Program-made: the position numbers and the translations under genes
Part shown: positions 16,836 to 23,908 of the stretch, piece after piece
Position numbering within the stretch: position 1 is the first letter of the stretch
Layout of the letters: each line of letters starts with the position of its first letter
Source: Streptomyces coacervatus
Lineage (GTDB): Bacteria > Actinomycetota > Actinomycetes > Streptomycetales > Streptomycetaceae
DNA: 64,000 bases
Reading direction: 5' to 3'
Assembly: GCF_029223485.1 (NCBI RefSeq)
Contig: NZ_JARHTP010000010.1
Coordinates: 248,001 to 312,000, forward strand
Notes under the pieces: model-generated
What the model saw: only the letters and a program-made list of their open reading frames with translations
Told to the model about the DNA's origin: nothing
The model's database searches: none

Positions 16836-17639
16836 TCAGCTCTCGTCGACGCCCAGCGTCAGCGTGCCGGTGTAGCCGGACGAGGTCGAACTGCCCAGGG
16901 CGGTGAGGGTCAGGAGGCCGGATGCGGCGCCTCCGCCGTCGTAGATCGAGTCCTGGGAGAGGGTGGTGCGGGTGACCGTGTTCGTCGAGTACGGCGAGAT
17001 CGCGGCCACCTTGGTGGTGACGGTCTCGGCGAAGAAGAGCTGGCCCGTGTGGAGTTCCGTGCCGCCGGTGAACGAGCCGTCGGAGGTCAGGGTGACGCCC
17101 GTGTGCACCTTGACGTGGATGTGGATGCAGCGGCCGCGGTACCAGCCGGGGTAGATCGTGGTGATGTTGGCGACGCCCGAGGAGTTCGTCAGTACGCCGC
17201 CGCGCAGGAAGGTCCCGTCGTCCGACTCGTTGTGGCCGTTGCTGCCGACGTAGCCGGAGTACTCGCCGAGCGCGTCGGCGTGCCAGATCTCCACCAGGGC
17301 CTTCGGGATGACGGTGCAGGCGGAGTTCACGACGGTGAGGGCGAGCTTGAGGGGGATGCCCGGCTTGCTCTCCGTGATGTCGGAGCGGACGAGCGCCCCG
17401 TCGAGGTAGTAGGGGCCTTCGGTCATCTCCTTGGTGAGGGTGCAGACCGCTGCCGCGGCGACGGGGGCGGTGTCGGCCGTGTTCACGGTGGTGGGGGCGT
17501 CGTGCGCGGTGGCGGCGACGGCGAGCGTTGCGGCCGTGGCGCCCGTGGCGATGAGTACGGCTCTGCGCCCGATGACGGGCTCGGCCGGTTCTGAAGTGTC
17601 TGTCATGGACACGGCACGGTAGGGAGGGCTGCTGTTCAT
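16836..17639 (-). CDS. Exported intradiol ring-cleavage dioxygenase
   Basis: A 267-residue protein of the catechol/protocatechuate intradiol dioxygenase fold. These enzymes cleave between the two hydroxyls using Fe(III) bound by two Tyr and two His. Visible ligands are Tyr in MTEGPYYLDG, Tyr in TIYPGWYRGR and the paired His of CIHIHVKV. An N-terminal RR-type signal (GRRAVLIATGATAATLAVAATA, residues about 24-45) implies Tat or Sec export. This is like the extracellular aromatic dioxygenase of lignocellulose-degrading Streptomyces, but no chitin- or cellulose-binding module follows. An internal ATG at residue 12 is an alternative start. The substrate is probably a lignin-derived catechol, which is inference. 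Confidence 0.87.
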   Translation of the reverse strand: MNSSPPYRAVSMTDTSEPAEPVIGRRAVLIATGATAATLAVAATAHDAPTTVNTADTAPVAAAAVCTLTKEMTEGPYYLDGALVRSDITESKPGIPLKLALTVVNSACTVIPKALVEIWHADALGEYSGYVGSNGHNESDDGTFLRGGVLTNSSGVANITTIYPGWYRGRCIHIHVKVHTGVTLTSDGSFTGGTELHTGQLFFAETVTTKVAAISPYSTNTVTRTTLSQDSIYDGGGAASGLLTLTALGSSTSSGYTGTLTLGVDES

Positions 17640-17794
17640 GAGCTGTCAGTTTGGCAAAGTGACGGGTCGTCAAGTTTCTTGCCGGTCACGTCGGCGCGGC
17701 GGATTCGATCCAGTTCGAAGGGGCGTGCGTGCAGGGTCGCCCCGGCGGCAGGGTGGTCCTCGTTCGTGCAAGCAACGGGGAAAGGACGAACACC

Positions 17795-17961
17795 ATGACC
17801 ATCCGCAAGAGCCGTATCGCCCTCGGGCTGGCCGCACTCGTCGGCAGCGCCGCCATGCTCGGCGGCGTGACCGCGCCCGCGCAGGCGGCGCCCGCCTCGG
17901 GGGACCCGGCGACCTGTCCTCGCCCGTCCGCGACCAGGTCAGCTCCGTCGAGGAGTGCTGA
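17795..17961 (+). pseudogene. Small secreted peptide gene, apparently frameshifted
   Basis: A well-placed ribosome site (AAAGGA, 8 nt) and ATG open a signal peptide of about 31 residues (RKSRIALGLAALVGS ... APAQA). The reading frame then continues as Arg/Ser-rich sequence straight through the terminator hairpin and on to 18064. One base more in the G-run at 17899-17903 would instead give a short tail, GGPGDLSSPVRDQVSSVEEC, with a stop at 17959-17961, just before the hairpin. I infer a roughly 55-residue precursor with a one-base deletion, real or sequencing error. The function is unknown. Confidence 0.4.
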
Positions 17962-17982
17962 GACGATTTCTGCTCGACATGG

Positions 17983-18017
17983 CCATGGCCGGTTCCGAGG
18001 ATCGGAACCGGCCATGG
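17983..18017. terminator. Strong bidirectional hairpin
   Basis: A perfect 16-bp stem (CCATGGCCGGTTCCGA with TCGGAACCGGCCATGG) closes a 3-nt loop GGA. It lies between the small secreted peptide gene and the convergent unknown secreted protein, and should terminate both transcripts. Confidence 0.85.
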
Positions 18018-18029
18018 AACGGGTGGGCG

Positions 18030-18656
18030 TCAGTGGCCCAGCACGCAGGGGTGCAAGGTCTTGATGAAGTAGTCGTTGTCGCCGTTCCGGTGGATCGTCG
18101 CGGCCAGATCCACGTTCTCGCAGATCTTGCCCGTCTGCTCGTCGATCAGGAAGTGGTGGGACAGGGTGGCGTGGTACCCGGTGTTGTGCTGAATGGACAG
18201 CGAGGTGTTGTTGTCGGTCGTGGTCCGCCCCGCTCGCTGCTTGTTGCCGCAGCTGCGTGTGTACCCGACCCCGCCGAACCAGCCGGTGCCCGCCGAGAGC
18301 TGCCAGTTGTTGGAGCAGCTGTAGTTGTACCAGACCTGGCTCTGGGTGATCTTGCTGAGCTTGACGGCGTGGCTGTTCCGGCCGCAGTTGTTCCAGCTCT
18401 GGACATACATCGTCGGCTTGTCGAGCTGAACCTTGTGGACCTGGATCTCGTCGTAGCCGCCGGTCACCACCCTGCTGTAGAAGCGGATGGTCCCGTGTGC
18501 GTCGACCAGGATGCACACCCCGAGAGGCGAGGTCGCGGTGTAGTAGACCTCGTAGGGGTGGCTGTGCCACTTGAAGTCGGCGGCCTGCGCGGGTGCGGAC
18601 AGCCCGGCGACCATCGCTATCGCCGCGATGAAGGGAAGAATGATCTTCTTGAGCAT
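18030..18656 (-). CDS. Secreted protein of unknown function
   Basis: A 208-residue protein. The first 26 residues are a classical Sec signal (LKKIILPFIAAIAMVAGLSAPAQA-AD). The mature domain of about 182 residues is aromatic- and polar-rich, with six cysteines (GVCILVD, WNNCGRN, NYSCSNN, RSCGNKQ, KICENVD, HPCVLGH), probably paired in disulfides, and no catalytic motif I recognise. Spacing suggests a small all-beta extracellular domain. A 16-bp hairpin follows the stop. Codon use is like the neighbours. I cannot assign a family. Confidence 0.75.
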   Translation of the reverse strand: MLKKIILPFIAAIAMVAGLSAPAQAADFKWHSHPYEVYYTATSPLGVCILVDAHGTIRFYSRVVTGGYDEIQVHKVQLDKPTMYVQSWNNCGRNSHAVKLSKITQSQVWYNYSCSNNWQLSAGTGWFGGVGYTRSCGNKQRAGRTTTDNNTSLSIQHNTGYHATLSHHFLIDEQTGKICENVDLAATIHRNGDNDYFIKTLHPCVLGH

Positions 18657-18824
18657 GTACGGAACTTTACGGAAAGCGCTTCCCAACTTCCCTGATATTG
18701 CCTCCAGTTGACCTGGGGAGAGTGAAGAAAGAGTGGAGCCCCCGGGCTGAGGGTCGGCTGTGTACGCGCCACCCCATGAACTCTGAGGATGGCAAGCGGC
18801 GCCGGACCGCCCAGCATGTGGAAC

Positions 18825-19796
18825 ATGGCGGTACGCATTCACTTCACCGACGACGACCTCGCCCGGATCCGGCTGGCACAGGCCCCCGACCCCATGTGGG
18901 AAGCGCTGCTCAGCATGCACATGCTGCAGGAGAGGGATACCGCGTCCCTCGTCTTCGGCAGCTGGCGTCATACGGTACGCCGCCAACTGCCCGCCCCCGT
19001 CGGCGAGTTGCTCCGTCTCGCGCCACCCGTCGGCTACTCGGCGGACTTCCTCACCCCGGCCGCCGGTACGGACGGACTAGATGCCGGTATCGGCGCCCTG
19101 CTGTCCACCCCGCGGCAGCGGCTCGGGCGCGATCTGGCCGAACTGGCCCTCGGTGGCCGCCCGTTGCCCTCCTGGGCTCGGCTCCTAGCTGACGGTGACA
19201 TGGGCGCCGTCACCTACCTCGGGCGCTTGTACCGGCACTACTTCGCGACCGCGCTGGCCCCCTGGTGGAGCCGCGTCCGCGCCCGCTTCGACGCCGAACG
19301 CGCCGCGCACACCCGCCACTTGGCCGAGGGCGGCCTCGGCGGACTGCTCAACACCCTGCATCCTGGGCTCGTCTGGCGGCGACCGGTCCTGGAGGTCAGG
19401 GGTCTGGGTGTCGACCGTGACGTCCACCTCGAAGGGCGCGGGCTCCTCGTACTCCCGTCGTACTTCTGCTGGCGCAGGCCGACGTTGCTCAAGGACCCGA
19501 CGCTGCCGTGCGTCGTCGTCTATCCCATGGTGCACGAGGGCGCGTTGAGCACGGCTCCGGGGCTACGTTCCCTGGACGCGCTCCTCGGCCGCACCCGCGC
19601 CGAGATCCTCGAATCGGTGGCCGGTCGCGGCGTGACGACGACCGAACTCGCGCAGGACACGGGCGTCGCCATGGCCACCGTCAGCCACCACGTCGGCATC
19701 CTGAGGAAGGCGGGGCTACTCAGCACGTGCCGGGCGGGGCGGGTCGTGCTGCATACGGTTACGCCGTTGGGGCTTGCCCTGCTGGACGGGCGGTGA
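18825..19796 (+). CDS. ArsR-like winged-helix regulator with large N-terminal domain
   Basis: A protein of about 323 residues. The C-terminal 75 residues form an ArsR-type winged helix (RAEILESVAGRGVTTTELAQDTGVAMATVSHHVGILRKAGLLSTCRAGRVVLHTVTPLG). The N-terminal 240 residues (MAVRIHFTDDDLARIRLAQAPDPMWEALLSMHML) are of the kind found in Streptomyces long ArsR proteins (DUF5937-like), whose ligand is unknown. No metal-binding CxC motif is seen. ATGs at 18789 and 18816 are alternative starts; none has a strong ribosome site. Its 3' end overlaps the convergent DUF397 gene by 38 nt. Confidence 0.82.
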   Translation: MAVRIHFTDDDLARIRLAQAPDPMWEALLSMHMLQERDTASLVFGSWRHTVRRQLPAPVGELLRLAPPVGYSADFLTPAAGTDGLDAGIGALLSTPRQRLGRDLAELALGGRPLPSWARLLADGDMGAVTYLGRLYRHYFATALAPWWSRVRARFDAERAAHTRHLAEGGLGGLLNTLHPGLVWRRPVLEVRGLGVDRDVHLEGRGLLVLPSYFCWRRPTLLKDPTLPCVVVYPMVHEGALSTAPGLRSLDALLGRTRAEILESVAGRGVTTTELAQDTGVAMATVSHHVGILRKAGLLSTCRAGRVVLHTVTPLGLALLDGR

Positions 19797-20028
19797 GGTG
19801 GGTGAGGAAGCCTTCCCAGGCGGGGGAGGAGAGGGTGAGGCGGGGGCCCTGCTTGTTCTTGGAGTCGCGGATGTGGATGGTGGTGGGGCAGGTGGCCACC
19901 TCTACGCAGTCGCCGGATGCGCTGCTGCTGTAGCTGGACTTGTGCCAGGCGAGGGCCACTTCTACGCAGTCCCCGTCGCCGCTGCTGCTGTAGCTGCTCT
20001 TGAACCAGGCCAGTTCGGACGTGCTCAT
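19759..20028 (-). CDS. DUF397 protein with an internal tandem duplication
   Basis: An 89-residue protein. The DUF397 opening (LAWxKSSYSSS.GDCVEVA) appears twice in a row, residues 6-25 and 26-45, with 17 of 20 positions identical. The usual C-terminal half follows once (IHIRDSKNKQGPRLTLSSPAWEGFLTHL). At the DNA level the repeat is an exact 60-nt unit, 20013-19954 and 19953-19894. DUF397 proteins partner with HTH regulators of the WhiJ/BldB-associated type in Streptomyces development. It overlaps the HTH gene by ATGA and is co-translated with it. Confidence 0.88.
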   Translation of the reverse strand: MSTSELAWFKSSYSSSGDGDCVEVALAWHKSSYSSSASGDCVEVATCPTTIHIRDSKNKQGPRLTLSSPAWEGFLTHLTARPAGQAPTA

Positions 20029-20864
20029 AGCGCTCCTCGCATCCGCTCCAACAGGCTCACGGAGTCTTCGAGGGTGAGAGCCTGCGAACGCATCCTGGCA
20101 TACCGCCTCTGGAGCACGCTGATCTCTTTTGAGTCGGCGACGAACATGCCCCCGCGCTGGCCCTCGCAATAGGCGAACCACTTGTTCTCCGGAGTCTCCA
20201 GCAACTGCATGGGGCCCGCCAGACCTGCATGGGCCTCTTGCACCAACGGCATGATCTGGATCTCGACGTTCCGCAGCGCGGCGATCTCCAGTACGTGATC
20301 GATGAGTTCGCGTGTGACTTCCACGCCTCCCGTATGCCGAAGGAACAGTTGCTCTTCGAGGATGAAGCTGAACGTCGTGTTCGGCAGTTCCCGCAGCAGT
20401 CGTTGCCGTTCCGCTCGTGCCGTCCACTGTGCCTCGACCTGCTCGTCGGTCAGGGGCGGCAACTGGTTGGTGAACAGCGTCTGCGCGTAAGCCGCCGTCT
20501 GCAATAGGCCCGGAACCAACCGGCATTCGTACGTGTACAGCGTGATCGCGGTCGCCTCCAGTCGCGCCCACTGCCGAAACCATGCCGCCAGTCCGGGCTG
20601 CCGAGCCAGACACGGCGCGGCCTTCCGTAGCGCACCCGTGTTTCCGAGTACCTTCTCCGCTCGCTCCGCGAAGTCCGGATCCGGCATGCGCCGCCCCTGC
20701 TCGATCGATGCCACCGTGTGTTTGGAGAGCCCCACGAGGTCCCCGAACTCCTCCCGGCTCAACCCCTTGTGCTCCCGCAAGGCCTGGACGACAGCCCCGA
20801 ACGTCCGCAGACTGTCGGAGGACTCCGGCTCGCCACCCGTTCCCACCGCACCATCGACCACCAT
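20025..20864 (-). CDS. XRE-type HTH regulator with DUF5753 (WhiJ-like)
   Basis: A 279-residue regulator. The N-terminal Cro/C1-type helix-turn-helix (residues about 22-75; LREHKGLSREEFGDLVGLSKHTVASIEQGRRMPD) is followed by the DUF5753 domain (LVPGLLQTAAYAQTLF ... LEEQLFLRHTGG ... FAYCEGQRGGMFV). These are the paralogues of S. coelicolor WhiJ, which work with an adjacent DUF397 protein in controlling differentiation. The ATG has a strong GGGAGGTGA site. It is divergent from an ATP-binding protein gene, completing the usual three-gene arrangement. A perfect palindrome lies in the intervening region at 20922-20946. Confidence 0.92.
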   Translation of the reverse strand: MVVDGAVGTGGEPESSDSLRTFGAVVQALREHKGLSREEFGDLVGLSKHTVASIEQGRRMPDPDFAERAEKVLGNTGALRKAAPCLARQPGLAAWFRQWARLEATAITLYTYECRLVPGLLQTAAYAQTLFTNQLPPLTDEQVEAQWTARAERQRLLRELPNTTFSFILEEQLFLRHTGGVEVTRELIDHVLEIAALRNVEIQIMPLVQEAHAGLAGPMQLLETPENKWFAYCEGQRGGMFVADSKEISVLQRRYARMRSQALTLEDSVSLLERMRGAL

Positions 20865-20921
20865 TGGTCACCTCCCGCGCCCATGGTCACGGCCGGTGAC
20901 GGGTACTGTCCAGCCCGTTAC

Positions 20922-20946
20922 CGCGTACGCTCCCGCAGCGTACGCG
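20922..20946. promoter_or_regulatory. Perfect 10-bp inverted repeat between HTH and ATP-binding genes
   Basis: CGCGTACGCT and AGCGTACGCG are separated by CCCGC in the divergent intergenic region. Because the flanking genes point away from each other, an operator for the WhiJ-like regulator is more likely than a terminator. Confidence 0.5.
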
Positions 20947-20991
20947 CCGTCCACCTGGTGAACTGCCGTCCCCACCCGCCAAATTGGGCCT

Positions 20992-21468
20992 ATGACAGGC
21001 CTCCCCACCCCCCAACCCCCGGTCACCGTACGTGCGTTCGCTCAACGTCTGACCGCCACCCCCCGCGCCGCCCGCCTCGCCCGGCACCTCGCCGTGAACC
21101 AGCTGCACGCCTGGGGCATCCCGCACGGCAGTGACCCCTCCGACACCGTCGCGCTGATCGTCGCCGAGCTCGCCGCCAACGCCGTCACGCACGGCCGTGT
21201 CCCCGGGCGGGACTTCGAGCTGCGGCTCTCGCTCGTCACGGGCAGCGTCCGTATCGAGGTCACGGACACACGCGCCGAACGGCACCCGCACGTCCTGCCG
21301 CCGCCCGCGCACCTCCTCGCCGAGACCGGCCGCGGACTGCTTCTCGTGGACGCGCTCGCCGACCGTTGGGAGGTGCTGGACCGCCAGCCGCCGCCAGGCA
21401 AGACCGTCCGGGCGGAGGTCGATCTGCCGGGATGGCTGTCACTTTCGAAAAGCCGCGCGGGTCATTGA
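20992..21468 (+). CDS. HATPase_c ATP-binding protein (anti-sigma/RsbW-like)
   Basis: A 158-residue single-domain GHKL ATPase. The N-box is VAELAANAVTHG (residues about 59-70), followed by a degenerate DTRAERHPHV in place of the usual DxGxG-type box and the G-box ETGRGLLLVDALADRW. Such proteins occur beside WhiJ-like HTH/DUF397 pairs throughout Streptomyces and resemble serine kinases that phosphorylate anti-anti-sigma factors. The partner is unknown. It is divergent from the HTH gene. Confidence 0.88.
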   Translation: MTGLPTPQPPVTVRAFAQRLTATPRAARLARHLAVNQLHAWGIPHGSDPSDTVALIVAELAANAVTHGRVPGRDFELRLSLVTGSVRIEVTDTRAERHPHVLPPPAHLLAETGRGLLLVDALADRWEVLDRQPPPGKTVRAEVDLPGWLSLSKSRAGH

Positions 21469-21478
21469 CGCGCAAGGG

Positions 21479-21494
21479 GTTCGATTCTACGGTC
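21479..21494 (+). promoter_or_regulatory. Weak IclR-type operator match upstream of GH43
   Basis: GTTCGATTCTACGGTC matches GTTCGAWATTTCGAAC at 11 of 16 positions and lies 71-86 nt before the GTG. A second imperfect TTCG...CGGA pair with a 7-nt spacer is at 21523-21537. This is the weakest of the set. Confidence 0.3.
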
Positions 21495-21564
21495 CGCCCG
21501 AAGCTCTGATCGGCGATCGGTATTCGAACAAATCGGACCGAACCCCCACTCAAGGAGCGTCAGC

Positions 21565-22563
21565 GTGAGCCCCACCTCCCGCACCTCCCGTATCTCCCGC
21601 ACTCTGCGCAAGAGAACCGCTCTGCTCGCCGTCCCCGCCGCCGTGCTGCTGGCCCTGGTCCCCGGCACGGCGTCGGCGTACCCCAACCCCGGGACGGTCA
21701 CGGGCGACGTCGTAGTCCACGACCCGACGATGATCCGCACCTCCGCCGGCCGCTACCTGCTCTACTCCACGGGTGGCGGCCTGGCCTACAGGACCTCCAC
21801 CGACCGGACCGCGTTCACGGCGGGCAGCGACGCCTTCTCCGCCAAGCCGGGCTGGTGGTCGTCGTACGCCACGGAGGCCTGGGCGCCCGACGTCTCGTAC
21901 CACGGCGGCAAGTTCCTGATGTACTACGCGGTTTCGACCTTCGGCTCCAACAGGTCGGCGATCGGGCTTGCCGGTTCGTCGACCGGTCTGCCGGGCTCCT
22001 GGGCGGACTACGGCACCGTCTACACCTCCACCACCTCAAGCGACTACAACGCCATCGACCCGAACCTGTTCGTGGACGACGACGGCAAGTGGTGGCTGTC
22101 GTTCGGGAGTTGGTGGACCGGGATCAAGATGATCCAGATCGACCCGAGCAGCGGCAAGCAGCTCGCCTCCGACGCCACCCGGTACTCCATTGCCTCCCGC
22201 CCGACGGGCACGAAGGCGATCGAGGCGCCGTACATCGTCAAGCGGAACGGCTACTACTACCTCTTCGCCTCGTACGACGTCTGCTGCCAGGGCACCAGCT
22301 CGACGTACAAGGTGAAGGTCGGGCGGGCCGCCGGCGTCACCGGGCCGTACTACGACAAGAGCGGCGTCGCGATGATGAGCAACGGCGGGACGCCGGTGCT
22401 GGAATCCCACGGCAGCATCATCGGGCCCGGCGGGCAGTCGATCATGAACGACTCCGACGGCGACCTGATCGTCTACCACTATTACGACGGCAACGACAAC
22501 GGCACACCCAAGCTGGGCATCAACTTGCTGAGCTGGAGCACGGGTTGGCCTGTGGCGTACTAG
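21565..22563 (+). CDS. Secreted endo-1,5-alpha-L-arabinanase-type enzyme, GH43
   Basis: A 332-residue secreted glycosidase that cleaves the alpha-1,5-arabinan backbone. A Sec signal (residues about 16-38, ending GTASA-YP) precedes a five-bladed propeller. The inverting catalytic triad is Asp53 (VHDPTM, base), Asp165 (NAIDPNLF, pKa modulator) and Glu220 (AIEAPYIV, acid). These motifs and the ASYDVCCQG segment are typical of endo-arabinanases rather than GH43 xylosidases. The GTG start has AAGGAG 7 nt upstream. It would feed arabino-oligosaccharides to the GH51 enzyme at 9.2 kb. Confidence 0.92.
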   Translation: MSPTSRTSRISRTLRKRTALLAVPAAVLLALVPGTASAYPNPGTVTGDVVVHDPTMIRTSAGRYLLYSTGGGLAYRTSTDRTAFTAGSDAFSAKPGWWSSYATEAWAPDVSYHGGKFLMYYAVSTFGSNRSAIGLAGSSTGLPGSWADYGTVYTSTTSSDYNAIDPNLFVDDDGKWWLSFGSWWTGIKMIQIDPSSGKQLASDATRYSIASRPTGTKAIEAPYIVKRNGYYYLFASYDVCCQGTSSTYKVKVGRAAGVTGPYYDKSGVAMMSNGGTPVLESHGSIIGPGGQSIMNDSDGDLIVYHYYDGNDNGTPKLGINLLSWSTGWPVAY

Positions 22564-22675
22564 ACCGTCCCGGCGTATCCACCCATCCGGGGTAATCCAT
22601 CTGTTTTATGTACCTTCCGTGAAGATCCGGGTGATATGAAACCCCTTGGCCGAGAGCACAACTTCAGAGGCGGGC

Positions 22676-23854
22676 ATGGGGAAACGATTCGACCCGGGGG
22701 CACAGGTCGGGGTGGTGATCGTCGGGGCGGGCCCGGCGGGGCTGGTTCTGGGCAATCTGCTGCTCGACCGGGGTGTCGACTGCGTGATCCTGGAACGGCG
22801 CGGACGCGAGGCGGTGGAAGGGCGGGCCAGGGCAGGTTTCCTGGCCGCCCACTCCGTACGGGTGCTGACCGAGAACGGCCTGGGCGCCGGAGTGCAGGCC
22901 CGGGGCCGGGCGCACGGGACCTGTCTGTTCCGCGGCGACCGCGGGGAGTTCACCCTGGACTACGGGCGGCTGGGGCGTGGCGAGGAGCACACCGTCTACC
23001 CGCAGCAGGAGCTGGTACGGGACCTGGTGGCCGAGTATCTGCGGCGCGGCGGCGAGCTCCGGTTCGAGGCCGAGGCCGAGGAGATCTCCGGGGGCCGGGT
23101 GCGGGTGCGCGGCGGCGAAGAGGTGACGGGGCGGTACGTCGCAGGCTGCGACGGGCCCCGGGGTGTCGCCCGCCGCGCCCTTGCGGCACGCGGGACGCGA
23201 ACGGCCCGCTGGGACCACGGAGTCTCCTGGCTGGCGGTGCTGGTCGCGGCCCCGCCGAGCCTCGCGGCCGTCGGATACGCCCTGCACGAGCGGGGGTTCG
23301 CGGGACATATGGCGCGTACGGAGTCGGTGACCCGGTACTACCTGCAGTGCCCGCGCAGAACCGATCCGTCCGCCTGGAGCGAGGAACGGATCTGGGCCGA
23401 GCTGGCGACGCGGATGCGCACCGCCGAGTTCGGACCCTTGCACGAGGGCGCCGTACTGGAAAGGGCAGTCGTCGACCTGCGCTCCGACGTGCTGGACACC
23501 CCCGGCGCCGGACGGTTGTGGCTGGCCGGTGACGCCGCCGGGCTCATCAGCCCGTCGGCCGCCAAGGGCGCCAACCTCGCCGTCCTCCAGGCCGAGTTGC
23601 TCGCCCGGGCCCTCGACGGGGCGCTGGCACGCGGGGACGAGCGGGACCTCGCCCGGTACGCCGCGGACTGCCTGCCCCGAGTCTGGCGGGCCCATGAGTT
23701 CTCGCACTGGATGAGCGGCCTGCTGCACGGCCCGGCCGAAGACGACGGAGCCGAAGCCCGGTACGGCCGGGCCCTCCAGTACGCCCGGCTGGAGAGCCTG
23801 CGCACCTCCCGCTCGCACCAGGACTTCTTCGCCGAGAACTACACCGGCATCTGA
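22676..23854 (+). CDS. p-Hydroxybenzoate-hydroxylase-like FAD monooxygenase with altered substrate site
   Basis: A 392-residue flavoprotein of PobA length (394 in Pseudomonas). FAD motifs are VGAGPAGLVLG, CDGPRGVAR and GDAAGLISPSAAKGANLA. Counting from this ATG, Tyr201, Arg214 and Tyr222 coincide exactly with the PHBH substrate-binding residues, and the C-terminal ENY is kept. Ser212, which helps bind the 4-hydroxybenzoate carboxylate in PHBH, is Met. It therefore probably hydroxylates a related phenol ortho to an OH, not necessarily 4-hydroxybenzoate. The next gene, 54 nt downstream, is an O-methyltransferase, suggesting hydroxylation followed by methylation. An in-frame TTG at 22646 is a less likely start. 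Confidence 0.85.
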   Translation: MGKRFDPGAQVGVVIVGAGPAGLVLGNLLLDRGVDCVILERRGREAVEGRARAGFLAAHSVRVLTENGLGAGVQARGRAHGTCLFRGDRGEFTLDYGRLGRGEEHTVYPQQELVRDLVAEYLRRGGELRFEAEAEEISGGRVRVRGGEEVTGRYVAGCDGPRGVARRALAARGTRTARWDHGVSWLAVLVAAPPSLAAVGYALHERGFAGHMARTESVTRYYLQCPRRTDPSAWSEERIWAELATRMRTAEFGPLHEGAVLERAVVDLRSDVLDTPGAGRLWLAGDAAGLISPSAAKGANLAVLQAELLARALDGALARGDERDLARYAADCLPRVWRAHEFSHWMSGLLHGPAEDDGAEARYGRALQYARLESLRTSRSHQDFFAENYTGI

Positions 23855-23908
23855 GCCACGGCTTCTGAGCCCAGGACCTCTCAGCCCACGACCTTTGGGA
23901 ACCCCCAC

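Noticed and set aside
17962..18064. Continuation of the small secreted protein frame to 18064
   Set aside because: It passes through a 16-bp terminator and into the 3' end of the convergent gene, and its composition (Arg/Ser/Gly) is that of an out-of-frame reading.
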